From assembly GCA_029251165.1 (NCBI GenBank), contig JAQXDW010000006.1, positions 1-64,000 on the forward strand: 64,000 nucleotides of DNA, written 5' to 3'. Position 1 is the stretch's first letter; each line of letters starts with the position of its first letter. This DNA comes from Myxococcota bacterium. Lineage in GTDB: Bacteria; Myxococcota_A; UBA796. The position numbers were made by a program, and so were the translations under genes. Positions 1 through 7,839 of the stretch are shown piece by piece. The notes under the pieces are model-generated. The model worked only from the letters and a program-made list of their open reading frames with translations, had not been told where the DNA came from and did not search any database.

Positions 1-2561
1 CCGCTGAGGAGACGCCGCCTGCTGAGGAGGCGCCGCCTGCTGAGGGGGCACCGCCCGCTGAGGAGGCACCGCTCGCTGAGGAGCCGGCTTTCCCGCGACT
101 GCCGGTCCTTGAGCTGGCCCCCGCAGCGCCCTATCCACCAGAGGCGCTGGAAGCCGGGGCAGAGGGCGCAGTCCTGCTGGAGATGGACATCTCGGAGGAC
201 GGCGGTGTGCTCTCGGCGACTGTGCTGGAGCCAGCGGGCCTGGGGTTTGATGAAGCTGCGATGTCTGCGGTCCGCAACTTCCAGTTCTCTCCGGCCCTCG
301 ACGCGGCTGGCGAGCCGGTCGCTGCTCGAATCCAGTACCGCTACCGGTTCACCCTGGAGCTGGTCCCGATCCTCGCGGTCCAGGGGCGGATCATGGCTGC
401 TGGCATCCGGGAGCCCCTGAAGGGCGCGCGTGTGGTCCTCCTCGACGCCGCTGGTGCTTCGCTGGAGGCGCTCACTGATGCCGAGGGAACCTTCCGCTTC
501 GTCGACGTCGCTCCCGGTCCCTACGCCCTCGCGGCCCGGTCCGCCGGCCGCAGCGAAGAGGTCGCCTCCATCGAGGTGGCGGAGGGAAGGGTCAGCGAGG
601 TCACGATGTATCTCGTGCCGGATCGTGCCTGGGAGGGAGATGAGTACAACGACGCGATGGTCATCGTCGGCCAGCGGGTCGAGCCGGAGATCGTCGAGCG
701 GTCCCTGGATGCCTCTGAGATCCGCACCATGCCTGGAACCGGCGGCGACATCGTGCGGGCGGTCCAGAGCCTGCCGGGAGTCGCCCGCTCACCGTTCAAC
801 GCCGGCCAGGTCATCGTCCGTGGGACCGGACCGGACGACTCAGGCTTCTACCTCGGCGGCGTCCGCCTGCCGCTGGTGTTCCACTTCGGCGGGCTCTCGA
901 CGGTCATCAACTCCGACTCTCTGGGGGAGGTGGCCTACATGCCGGGCAACTACGGGGTCCGGTATGGACGTCATATCGGCGGTGCCGTCGAGCTGCGGAC
1001 CAACAAGTCGATGCCGGAGCGCTCTCGGAGCTACACCTCGGTCGATCTGTTCCAGTCTGCTGCGTTTATCGAGCGGCAGGTGTCCGAGAAGGTCTCCCTG
1101 ACCCTCTCTGCCCGCCGCTCCTATATCGACACCCTCCTCCAGCCCATCATCGGTGCCCAGACCAGCGCCAGCATCCAGCTCCCGCGCTTCTGGGACATTC
1201 AGGGGCGGCTGCTCTGGAAGGACGACAACGGCGGCAACTTCGATGCGATGCTCCTCGTCTCTCAGGATCAATTCTCCTACTCCGAGAGCAGCAGCGATGA
1301 AGCCCAGGCGGAGATCAGCACTGGCTTTCAGAAGGTCTGGCTTCAGCGCCAGCGCGTCCTGGGCGGAGGCTGGCTGACCGAGGCGACCTTCATCGGCGGC
1401 CCCGAGCAGAAGCTCGCCACCTACAGCGCCGATGAGGCCTACGACGACATCACCGATCTCGGCTTTCGCTACGAGGTCTACCGAGACGTCCCCGAGGACG
1501 GCTGGGTCGGCTGGCGGATGGGCATCGACACGGAGACTGCGGAGACAGAATTCTCCTACGCCATCGAGGATCTCACCTCCTACATCACCTACGCCGGAGA
1601 CGAGAAGGGAGATGCGACGACCTACAACGCGGGGATCTACCTGGAGCAGACCCAGCGGGCAGGGAAGGTCGAGGGCGTGCCTGGCGTGCGGGTCGATACG
1701 CTGATTGTGGCCGACCAGCTCTACCTCGTCGGCATCGATCCACGGTTCGCGCTCCGCATCGAGGCATCAGACTCCACCCTCCTGCGGGGCAGCATCGGTC
1801 GCTACTCGCAGTTTCCGCTGATCCGTGAGCTGCTGCCTTCCTCTGGCGGCAGCAGGCGGCTCCGTCCGGAGTGGGCGCTGCAGTCCAGCCTCGGGATCGA
1901 TCAAGAGCTCATGCCCGGCCTGACCGCAGAGGTGACCGTCTATCATGGCTGGCTCAACGACCTGGTCTCCGGACGAGAGGATCGGTTCGTGTTCATCCTC
2001 GGCCCGCCGCCCAGCGCGCCGCTGGACTTTGGCTCGTATGCCAACGACGGCACTGGCCGAAACTTCGGGGTCGAGAGCCTGGTCCGCTACGAGGATCCCC
2101 GGCTGATGTCCTGGGTCGGGCTGACCCTGTCGCAGGCCACCCGGGTCAAGCGCCCGGACCGAGAGCGGGTCTTCTTCGAGTACGATCAGCCCGTCGTGCT
2201 CACCGCAGTCGGCAGCTACAAGTGGGCGAAGAACTGGACCACCGGGGTGCGGCTTCGCTACGGCTCCGGCAACCCATACACGCCAGTGGTCAACCAGGTG
2301 CTGAGCCTGGAGAACCACTCCTACTTCCCGATCTATGACACCTCGACCACGGCTCGGATCCCGTCGTTCTTCACGCTGGACACCCGCATCGACAAGGCCT
2401 GGGTATACGACCGCTGGACCATGACCTTCTACCTCGACCTCCAGAACACCACCAACCGCAGGAATGTTGAGATGATCACCTGGAGCTATGACTGGGCGGA
2501 TGAGCTTCCCGTCTATGGCCTGCCGATCATCCCGGCGTTTGGCCTCAAGGGGGAGTGGTGA
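1..2561 (+). CDS. TonB-dependent receptor with N-terminal TonB-like domain (5' partial)
   Basis: The reading frame is open from base 3, so the ATG at 183 is internal and the true start lies before the window. Visible order: a Pro/Ala/Glu-rich linker made of four 18-bp tandem repeats (3-74); a TonB C-terminal-like domain (about residues 40-115, including APYPPEALEAGAEGAVLLEM); a carboxypeptidase-regulatory-like beta-sandwich (about 125-195); a plug domain (SLPGVARSPFNAGQVIVRGT and onward); and a long beta-barrel region ending at the TGA. Known family role: outer-membrane, energy-dependent uptake of a bound ligand. The TonB-like part fused in front is unusual and might let the receptor take part in its own energising; that is inference. 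The substrate cannot be told from sequence. The stop overlaps the next gene, implying translational coupling. Confidence 0.88.
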   Translation, partial: AEETPPAEEAPPAEGAPPAEEAPLAEEPAFPRLPVLELAPAAPYPPEALEAGAEGAVLLEMDISEDGGVLSATVLEPAGLGFDEAAMSAVRNFQFSPALDAAGEPVAARIQYRYRFTLELVPILAVQGRIMAAGIREPLKGARVVLLDAAGASLEALTDAEGTFRFVDVAPGPYALAARSAGRSEEVASIEVAEGRVSEVTMYLVPDRAWEGDEYNDAMVIVGQRVEPEIVERSLDASEIRTMPGTGGDIVRAVQSLPGVARSPFNAGQVIVRGTGPDDSGFYLGGVRLPLVFHFGGLSTVINSDSLGEVAYMPGNYGVRYGRHIGGAVELRTNKSMPERSRSYTSVDLFQSAAFIERQVSEKVSLTLSARRSYIDTLLQPIIGAQTSASIQLPRFWDIQGRLLWKDDNGGNFDAMLLVSQDQFSYSESSSDEAQAEISTGFQKVWLQRQRVLGGGWLTEATFIGGPEQKLATYSADEAYDDITDLGFRYEVYRDVPEDGWVGWRMGIDTETAETEFSYAIEDLTSYITYAGDEKGDATTYNAGIYLEQTQRAGKVEGVPGVRVDTLIVADQLYLVGIDPRFALRIEASDSTLLRGSIGRYSQFPLIRELLPSSGGSRRLRPEWALQSSLGIDQELMPGLTAEVTVYHGWLNDLVSGREDRFVFILGPPPSAPLDFGSYANDGTGRNFGVESLVRYEDPRLMSWVGLTLSQATRVKRPDRERVFFEYDQPVVLTAVGSYKWAKNWTTGVRLRYGSGNPYTPVVNQVLSLENHSYFPIYDTSTTARIPSFFTLDTRIDKAWVYDRWTMTFYLDLQNTTNRRNVEMITWSYDWADELPVYGLPIIPAFGLKGEW
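3..74 (+). repeat. Four 18-bp tandem repeats encoding a P/A/E linker
   Basis: Four consecutive 18-bp units beginning GCTGAGGAG or GCTGAGGGG each encode A-E-E/G-x-P-P/L. They form a Pro/Glu-rich linker before the TonB-like domain, resembling the periplasm-spanning linker of TonB proteins. The array may continue upstream of the window. Confidence 0.8.
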
Positions 2562-3433
2562 TTGCGCTGACCCTGTTGGCCTGCGGCGGCGGCGATCGTC
2601 ACCCGTCGGTTGTCGAGGATCTCCGTATCCTCAGCATTGTCGCGGATCCGCCGGAGGCTGCTCCTGGCGAGTCGGTGGACATCACCGTGCTGGTCGCGGA
2701 TCCCAAGCTTCGCGGCTCGGAGGTTCTGATCTGGACCTGCGGAATGTACGAGGGCGAGTGTGCGGAGTCCTTGATGCCGTTTGCCGACTGGCCGGTCATC
2801 ACCACTTTAGAGGTCCCGCTCCGAGAGCGTGAGCTTGCTGGATTCTACAGCCGCTTCGCCGAGCAGACCCAGGTCACCCGGACCGTTCCGGAGGATACCG
2901 AGCAGATCTTCGAGTACCTCAACCCGATTCCTGTGGCCCTCTATGCGCTGGCCTGCGAGCCGGGACTGTGTCCGATCATTGAGGATGTGCGGGCGGCCCA
3001 GCTTGAGGGCTTCGCCGACTCCGACCTCCTGGAGCGCCTGTCCGATCCGAGCCTGTGGATGTACAAGCTGCCGATGGATGGAGTGAGCCTCGCGGGCCAG
3101 CAGCTGGTCATCTCCAGCAGTCTCCCAGAGCTGCGGAACGAGAATCCGATCTTTGAGGCTCGGTTTCCGGAAGCCTTCGAGCCGATCCTGCGGGTGCCGG
3201 CTGGGGGGGAGCTGGAGGTGGCGTTCTTTACCGATGATCCGAACGCCGAGAAGGTCTATGGGTATGCCTACACGACCATCGGTGCGTTCGAGGAGCGCCG
3301 GGTCAAGGAAGAGGACAACGGTATTCGCAACTGGCTTCAGGTGAGCGGGGTCGGAGAGGGACGGCTGTACATGGTGTTTGAGGATCGCGACGGAGGCTCA
3401 GCGATCTGGACCCAGCAGATCGAGGTCTACTGA
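2555..3433 (+). CDS. Lipoprotein encoded downstream of the receptor
   Basis: A 292-residue protein beginning MVIALTLLACGGG: a very short signal peptide with lipobox LLAC, so it should be lipid-anchored. The start is GTG at 2555 or 2558, overlapping the receptor stop (2559-2561), with AAGGGGGAG just upstream as ribosome-binding site. No enzymatic motif is visible. The C-terminal part looks like a beta-sandwich followed by a short basic and acidic stretch. Coupling to the receptor suggests a shared uptake or surface-complex role, for example as a surface-exposed partner. I do not recognise the family. Confidence 0.82.
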   Translation: MVIALTLLACGGGDRHPSVVEDLRILSIVADPPEAAPGESVDITVLVADPKLRGSEVLIWTCGMYEGECAESLMPFADWPVITTLEVPLRERELAGFYSRFAEQTQVTRTVPEDTEQIFEYLNPIPVALYALACEPGLCPIIEDVRAAQLEGFADSDLLERLSDPSLWMYKLPMDGVSLAGQQLVISSSLPELRNENPIFEARFPEAFEPILRVPAGGELEVAFFTDDPNAEKVYGYAYTTIGAFEERRVKEEDNGIRNWLQVSGVGEGRLYMVFEDRDGGSAIWTQQIEVY

Positions 3434-3486
3434 GCCACGACAGACGCGGGGTGCTGTGAGCGGCGCGCCGGGCAGCCCTCGGCGGC

Positions 3487-3576
3487 ATGCTCACCGAGCG
3501 GGCTCAACTCCCCCAGCTCGCGGCGGCCCTCTACGACCTTCCCGACGACAAAGACCTCGAACGGGCAAAGCTCTAG
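3487..3576 (+). pseudogene. Short fragment resembling an effector-associated domain (EAD1-like)
   Basis: An ATG at 3487 opens a 29-residue reading frame, MLTERAQLPQLAAALYDLPD followed by DKDLERAKL, then TAG. The pattern L-T-x-x-Q-x-x-x-L-x-x-A-L-x-x-x-P-D-x-x-x-L-E resembles from memory the first helices of EAD1-type death-like adaptor domains found in bacterial conflict systems. It is far too short to be a whole domain, so it would be a truncated remnant. The identification rests on a short match only. Confidence 0.22.
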
Positions 3577-3622
3577 GAGAGTGTGCAAGGTGATGAAGGA
3601 CAACGGCTACGGTCACCGCTGC

Positions 3623-3670
3623 CCTCAGAGCACTGGCTCTTCACTGCCTCAGAGCACGGGCTCTTCACTG
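3623..3670. repeat. 24-bp direct tandem repeat
   Basis: Two adjacent 24-bp copies (3623-3646 and 3647-3670) differ at one base (cctcagagcaCtgg versus cctcagagcaCggg). On the minus strand each copy encodes a peptide tail ending E-E-P-V-L and a stop. Confidence 0.85.
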
Positions 3671-3720
3671 CATCCCGAGGGGTAGAACTGCATCTCTGAG
3701 GCATACGAAAGGTCTACGGC
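3647..3720 (-). pseudogene. Relic of a pentapeptide-gene 3' end
   Basis: On the minus strand the reading MQFYPSGCSEEPVL-stop (stop complement at 3649-3651) matches the out-of-frame tail of the pentapeptide gene at 5388-5887 (WEPPSGCREVTAL-stop). At the DNA level 3647-3682 and 5386-5421 agree at about 30 of 36 positions. The upstream pentapeptide coils are missing, so this is probably the remnant of a duplicated and deleted paralogue. Confidence 0.5.
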
Positions 3721-4135
3721 TGTACTCCTATTGTCCCCTCTTGGGGAGAGCACTGCTTGGGGAGAGCATTGCGCTCTCACATAGGGGACACGGATCAGAG
3801 TGAATCTTGAACCCCCCTGACCGAAGAAACATCAGCCAGCGTGTAAATGACTAGTAGCGGTTAGCTGGAAAAGGTATTTAGGATGATTTTTTTAGGCTTT
3901 AGTGTCGTTTTTCCGGCTATCTCTTCCCGTCCGTTTTTCCGGCTATTTCTCATCGGAAAAAGTAGCGGTAAAAAGGGATTAATTGACTCGAAAAGCCTCA
4001 TTGTAGAAGGGTAGAAGGGAAAGCCTCATTGTAGAAGGGTTTGTTCCATATCACAGGGCTTGGGATCATAGGGGCTTGGGAGTTTGCGTCGTTTTTTATC
4101 GGCTTTGGTTTTCCCGAAAAAACGGAAATTTATCC

Positions 4136-5251
4136 TCATCCGTCAAGCCTCGTCACCCAGTGTGTCTGAGGTTCGTATATGCCTCTCTTGAGGTGCTTGG
4201 CTCCCTTGAGGTCAGCACCGGTGAGTTTGGCACCGCTGAGATTGGCTCCGGTGAGGTTGGCTTCCCGGAGGTCGGCTCCGGTGAGGTCGGCACCGCGGAG
4301 GTCGGCATCGTTGAGGTCGGCTCCGGTGAGGTCGGCTCCGGTGAGGTCGGCACCGCTGAGTTTGGCATGGGGACCAATGGCCCCACAGCTCCGGAAGTCG
4401 AAATGGTCTGGCCACGTCGTTTTATCGTTGTACAAGGCCCGCGTGAAGTCGGCACCGCTGAGGTCGGCACCGCTGAGGTCGGCACCGCTGAGGTCGGCTC
4501 CGGTGAGATTGACTCCCTCGAGGCCGGCTCCGGTGAGATTCGCTCCAGAGAGGTTCGCTCTGACCAGTTCAGCATCCCTGAAGTTCATATTCCGAAGGTT
4601 GGCTCCGGTGAGTTTGGCACCGCTGAGGTCGGCACCGCTGAGGTCGGCTCCGGTGAGGTCGGCACCGCTGAGTTTGGCATGGGGACCAATGGCCCCACAG
4701 CTCTGGAAGTCGAAATGGTCTGGCCACGTCGTTTTATCGTTGTACAAGGCCCGCTCGTTGTACAAGGCCCGCGTGAAGTAGGCACCGCGGAGGTCGGCTC
4801 CGCTGAGGTCGGCACCGTTGAGGTTGGCACCGCTCAGGTCTGCTTCAATGAAGTTGGTGGTCAAAGTCTCCACCTCGGCAGTCTTGAGGTCTCTGGGAAT
4901 CTTGGGACGGGTCATGATGCCGCTGAGATTGGTACCTTTAAGGCTCGCTTGGCTCAGGTTCGCCCCCACCAACTCAGCCCTGCTCAGGTCCGCTTGGCTC
5001 AGGTCCGCTTGGCTCAGGTTCGCACCGTTGAGTTGCGCCCCTCTTAGGTTCGCCCAACTGAGGTCCGCATATCGCAGTTCCGCACGAGTGAGATTTGCTT
5101 TAGAGAGGTCGATGCCGCCGAGTTTTCCTCGTGGCATGCGAATACCCAGAAAGCGTCCCCCCATCTGCGACGGACCACCAGGTACCCATTTTTTAAGGCT
5201 GGCGACGTCTTCGCCTTGAATCTTCCGCTTCCACAGCAACCACCACGGCAT
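4136..5251 (-). CDS. Pentapeptide repeat protein with internal duplication
   Basis: A 371-residue protein dominated by A(D/N)LxG pentapeptide repeats, which fold as a right-handed quadrilateral beta-helix. A basic N-terminus (MPWWLLWKRKIQGEDVASLK) precedes the repeats and no signal peptide is seen. Two insertions carry ALYNDKTTWPDHFDF plus SCGAIGPHAKL, resembling the T-x-(W/F)-P-x-x-F-D-x-x-x-x-G-A segment that interrupts many pentapeptide proteins. The two copies come from a 116-bp in-frame duplication, and the more N-terminal copy has an extra six-residue unit (RALYNE). Some pentapeptide proteins bind DNA gyrase, but most are uncharacterised and nothing here specifies a target. It is the last of three collinear pentapeptide genes. 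Confidence 0.9.
   Translation of the reverse strand: MPWWLLWKRKIQGEDVASLKKWVPGGPSQMGGRFLGIRMPRGKLGGIDLSKANLTRAELRYADLSWANLRGAQLNGANLSQADLSQADLSRAELVGANLSQASLKGTNLSGIMTRPKIPRDLKTAEVETLTTNFIEADLSGANLNGADLSGADLRGAYFTRALYNERALYNDKTTWPDHFDFQSCGAIGPHAKLSGADLTGADLSGADLSGAKLTGANLRNMNFRDAELVRANLSGANLTGAGLEGVNLTGADLSGADLSGADLSGADFTRALYNDKTTWPDHFDFRSCGAIGPHAKLSGADLTGADLTGADLNDADLRGADLTGADLREANLTGANLSGAKLTGADLKGAKHLKRGIYEPQTHWVTRLDG
4327..4442. repeat. 116-bp direct repeat, copy 1
   Basis: 4327-4442 is repeated at 4639-4754, offset 312 bp (104 codons), with one mismatch (C versus T in agctcCgg/agctcTgg, giving Q versus R). Near-identity shows a recent in-frame expansion of the pentapeptide gene. Confidence 0.9.
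4639..4772. repeat. 116-bp direct repeat, copy 2, with an 18-bp tandem duplication
   Basis: Copy 2 spans 4639-4754. Its last 18 bp (tcgttgtacaaggcccgc, 4737-4754) are tandemly duplicated at 4755-4772, adding six in-frame residues absent from copy 1. Confidence 0.9.
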
Positions 5252-5464
5252 TTCAACTATCCTCAGCGACCTCTGAACTACCTACACAGGCCAAGCCTTT
5301 CCGACAGTTATACCCTCGAGTTCTGTAAGCGGTGACATCGGCTGTAAGCGGTGCTTCTGAGCCGTTGCATAGTGTTCGCGCGAACCCTCAGAGCGCTGTC
5401 ACTTCACGGCATCCCGAGGGGGGCTCCCAGTGTTCGTCGACGATGAAGCATCCTGTCTCGTTCT

Positions 5465-5887
5465 TCACGTCGAAGCCGTCAGGCCACCGTGTCTGGTCGT
5501 CATGTTCGGCGCCCCAGAGACTACCCCCCCTTCGAGATTGGCGCCCCGTAGGTCGGCTCCCTGGAGCTCCGAATAGCTCAGATCAGCACCGCTGAGATTG
5601 GCTCCCTGGAGGTCGGCGCCGCTCAGGTTCGCTGCCCAGAGCTGAGCGTGTCGAAGGTCAGCCCCTCTCATGTCTGCCCCGATGAGCTCCGCTTGGTTGA
5701 GCTCAACCCCTCCGAGCTCCGCTCCCCGGAGGTCAAGGGGTGAGTCCATCGCCTGACAGAGCTCGACAGCTTGGGGGAGGGCTCCAGCCCGGATGAGCTC
5801 TGCCTGCTTCCCGACATGCTCTCCAGGCGCTCCATCGGGCCATTCTGAGCAGTAAGAGAGTGGAGGGGGTGAAGGCTCCATGCTCAT
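5465..5887 (-). CDS. Pentapeptide repeat protein, frameshifted near its 3' end
   Basis: As written, 140 residues: a non-repeat N-terminus (MSMEPSPPPLSYCSEWPDGA and a helical stretch to about residue 50) followed by pentapeptide coils such as ELIGADMRGADL. The last residues (SGAPNMTTRHGGLTAST) do not fit the family. In the next frame, downstream of a run of seven G on the coding strand (complement of 5524-5530), the sequence reads DDQTRWPDGFDVKNETGC and ends WEPPSGCREVTAL at 5388, matching the WPxxFD tails of the neighbours. One extra G would give a 166-residue protein ending at 5388. The start ATG overlaps the upstream gene's stop as ATGA, so the two are translationally coupled. Confidence 0.75.
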   Translation of the reverse strand: MSMEPSPPPLSYCSEWPDGAPGEHVGKQAELIRAGALPQAVELCQAMDSPLDLRGAELGGVELNQAELIGADMRGADLRHAQLWAANLSGADLQGANLSGADLSYSELQGADLRGANLEGGVVSGAPNMTTRHGGLTAST

Positions 5888-6330
5888 CCGCGAAGCCGCT
5901 CCATGTCGAATTCGTACGGCCAGCGTGTCAGGTCGTCACACATGACCCTTCTGAGGTTGGCTCCCTCGAAGTTCGCTCCACTGAGGTGGGCTCCCTCGAG
6001 GTTCGCTCCGCTGAGGTTGGCTCCACTGAGGTTGGCTTCGAGGAGGGCGGCGCTGCGGAGGTTGGCATCCTCGAGGAAGGCTCCACTGAGGTTGGCTTCG
6101 TGGAGGTGGGCTCCACTGAGGTTGGCTTCGTGGAGGTTGGCTCCCTCGAGGTTGGCTCCGCTGAGGTTGGCATCCTCGAGGTTGGCTCCACTGAGGTCAG
6201 CTCTCTCCAGGGTGCATCCTCTCAACCAGCCGACCCCAGACAGGTTTAGGACGCTCAAATCGAACCCAGAGAAATCCTTATTTCCCATCAGTCGAGCATG
6301 TTTGAGTTCCGCTACTGTGACTTCTGCCAT
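5884..6330 (-). CDS. Pentapeptide repeat protein, first gene of the island operon
   Basis: A 148-residue protein: a short N-terminal cap (MAEVTVAELKHARLMGNKDF), then about 18 consecutive AxLxx coils (LSGANLEDANLSGANLEGAN and so on), then the tail CDDLTRWPYEFDMERLRG. That tail has the same T-R-W-P-x-x-F-D motif seen in the other two pentapeptide proteins of the island. GGGAGA sits about six bases before the ATG. The stop overlaps the next gene start as ATGA. No signal peptide; probably cytosolic. Target unknown. Confidence 0.87.
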   Translation of the reverse strand: MAEVTVAELKHARLMGNKDFSGFDLSVLNLSGVGWLRGCTLERADLSGANLEDANLSGANLEGANLHEANLSGAHLHEANLSGAFLEDANLRSAALLEANLSGANLSGANLEGAHLSGANFEGANLRRVMCDDLTRWPYEFDMERLRG

Positions 6331-6738
6331 CGTCTTCTCCCTGGCTGTGAATCGTCTTCGCTGGCCTCCAGGCTCCCCCTCCCTTTTATGGTTCGCGAAA
6401 CACCACGTCGGGGCATGAGTTGGGAGCTTGATAAGCTTCTATGTATGGTCGGTTTTACGAATCCGTCCGCTCTCCGGTGAGGTCGGCAGGTACGGGCCAT
6501 AACTGACAGAATAATAGCCATCGGAGGTAGTGAACCTGCGATGTCGCCGGATTGGATGCGACGATACATCCCTGTAAATCAGGTCAGCACTGGAGAGGGT
6601 GCCAGCGTGCTGCGCTGCTATGGGCCCGAGTCGTCTTCCGGTGAGCTCCGAGCGGGATCGTTGGCTCCGGTTCGCAGTGGCTCATCCCCCGTCTGACGGC
6701 CACATCCTGAGGTTCGCCGTCGTCGGAGTGGTTTGACT
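6331..6738. other. Intergenic region upstream of the pentapeptide operon
   Basis: About 400 bp between the pentapeptide operon and panE. It should contain the promoter for the minus-strand pentapeptide genes. The palindrome TTCGCGAA near 6388-6396 lies about 60 bp before the first start codon and could be an operator, though this is only a shape observation. A pentapeptide-like scrap (ccggtgaggtcggcagg, near 6475) suggests residual repeat DNA. No tRNA T-loop or convincing gene is visible. Confidence 0.45.
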
Positions 6739-7767
6739 TCATCGGGGGGGCGATGTGGAAGCGGGCTCAACTCCAGCAATCTCCGCAGCCGTCAGGCCCG
6801 GACTCCCCGCGCCAGCGGCCTCGGCCGCCTTGATCAGCGACACGATGCGGACATTGAGCGGCGTGGAGACACCATGTGCGCGGCCGAGGGTGACGATCTC
6901 GCCGTTGAGGTCGTCGATCTCGGTGGTCTTGCGGCGAGTGAGGTCACTCCACATCGAGGAGCGGGCGCTGGGATCGATCTGGAGCATCGCGCCGGAGACC
7001 CGAAAGAACAGCCCGTCGGGCAGGGGGAGGATGAGCGGGGCGATGCGGGGGAGCATCTTGCCGAGCCGCCGTGGGGTGATGCTGGCGGCGCGCTGAGCGG
7101 CGAGTCCCTCGCGCATGACTGCGGCGAGCAGGCGGCGGAAGTCACGGTCGGAGAGCTGCTCGCGGAGGGGGAGCCCGGACAGCGCGTTGATTGCGTTGTT
7201 GAGGTTGAACTGGAGCTTGCCCCAGAGGATGCCGGGCATGTCCGCGTGAGCGCTGCAGGGCAGCCCGGTGGATCTCAGCGCGGCGAGGAGGGGAGCCTCT
7301 GCGCCGTCGTGCTGTCCGATGACGACGGGCCCGCTCGTGGTCTGGATGAGCGCGGCCCCTTGTCGGATGACGTTGAACGACACCATCCCAGCGAGCACGA
7401 TCGCTCCAGGGACCGTCCTCCGGAGGATGTCTGGGTTGCGCAGTCCGTTCTGGCCGCTCACCACGACGACACCCGGCGGCAGGACTCCGGCGAGGGTGGT
7501 GCCGGCGTTGGCGGTGTCTCTGCCCTTCACGCAGACCAGCACCGCCTCACAGTCCGCCAGCGCGGTCGGATCAGCGGTGTAGCGGAGGGTGTCGGACAGC
7601 GGCAGGAGCACCGGCGCGGCTCCGAGGCCGGTGAGGTGCATCCCCTCGGCAGCCAGCGCCGCCCCAAAGTCTGCCCGCCCGACGAGGGTGACCTGGTGAC
7701 CGGCTGCGGCGAGTCGTCCGCCGAGGTAGCCGCCGATGGCGCCTGCGCCCATGACTCCGATGTGCAT
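6739..7767 (-). CDS. panE: 2-dehydropantoate 2-reductase
   Basis: A 342-residue ketopantoate reductase that reduces 2-dehydropantoate to pantoate with NADPH in pantothenate/CoA synthesis. The N-terminal Rossmann motif is GAGAIGGYLGGRL. The catalytic-Lys segment WGKLQFNLNNAINALSGLPL matches the conserved W-x-K-L-x-x-N-x-x-x-N-x-x-x-A-L pattern with the expected Lys and Asn. Length is slightly above the usual ~300 residues through its C-terminal tail. It is divergent from the phosphohexomutase operon with about 70 bp between starts. Other members of the ApbA/PanE fold exist, so the exact substrate is likely but not proven. Confidence 0.88.
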   Translation of the reverse strand: MHIGVMGAGAIGGYLGGRLAAAGHQVTLVGRADFGAALAAEGMHLTGLGAAPVLLPLSDTLRYTADPTALADCEAVLVCVKGRDTANAGTTLAGVLPPGVVVVSGQNGLRNPDILRRTVPGAIVLAGMVSFNVIRQGAALIQTTSGPVVIGQHDGAEAPLLAALRSTGLPCSAHADMPGILWGKLQFNLNNAINALSGLPLREQLSDRDFRRLLAAVMREGLAAQRAASITPRRLGKMLPRIAPLILPLPDGLFFRVSGAMLQIDPSARSSMWSDLTRRKTTEIDDLNGEIVTLGRAHGVSTPLNVRIVSLIKAAEAAGAGSPGLTAAEIAGVEPASTSPPR

Positions 7768-7839
7768 TACGGCAGTCTATCAAGGCGCTGATCTCCAGAC
7801 TCCGGGTTAGGCCGCAGACCGTCCCCAAGGGAGCCTTTA

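Larger units (their letters stand above)
3434..4135. other. Mostly non-coding, AT-richer border of the pentapeptide island
   Basis: About 700 bp without a convincing intact gene. Base composition drops sharply compared with the neighbours, with T/A runs from about 3880 to 4130. It holds a 24-bp tandem repeat (3623-3670), a near-tandem TTGGGGAGAGCAxTGC pair around 3740-3772, two copies of a GTTTTTCCGGCTAT element near 3907-3946, and two copies of AAGCCTCATTGTAGAAGGG at about 3992 and 4021. It also holds two short relics, described separately. This is what a decayed or recombined accessory border looks like; no integrase, transposase or tRNA is seen. Confidence 0.6.

Noticed and set aside
3907..4030. 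Short direct repeats resembling a CRISPR remnant
   Set aside because: Only two copies of each element, of different lengths and without regular spacers.
4076..5047. Plus-strand frames with EVGTAEVG-type repeats over the pentapeptide genes
   Set aside because: They are the complement of repetitive pentapeptide codons; the minus-strand reading gives the canonical A(D/N)LxG pattern.
6312..6569. 85-residue minus-strand frame upstream of the pentapeptide operon
   Set aside because: No family pattern, overlaps the presumed promoter and the start of the first pentapeptide gene.
6540..6600. tRNA-like segment containing CTGTAAATCAG
   Set aside because: Resembles a Tyr anticodon arm in isolation, but no T-loop GTTCRA, acceptor stem or CCA position could be matched.
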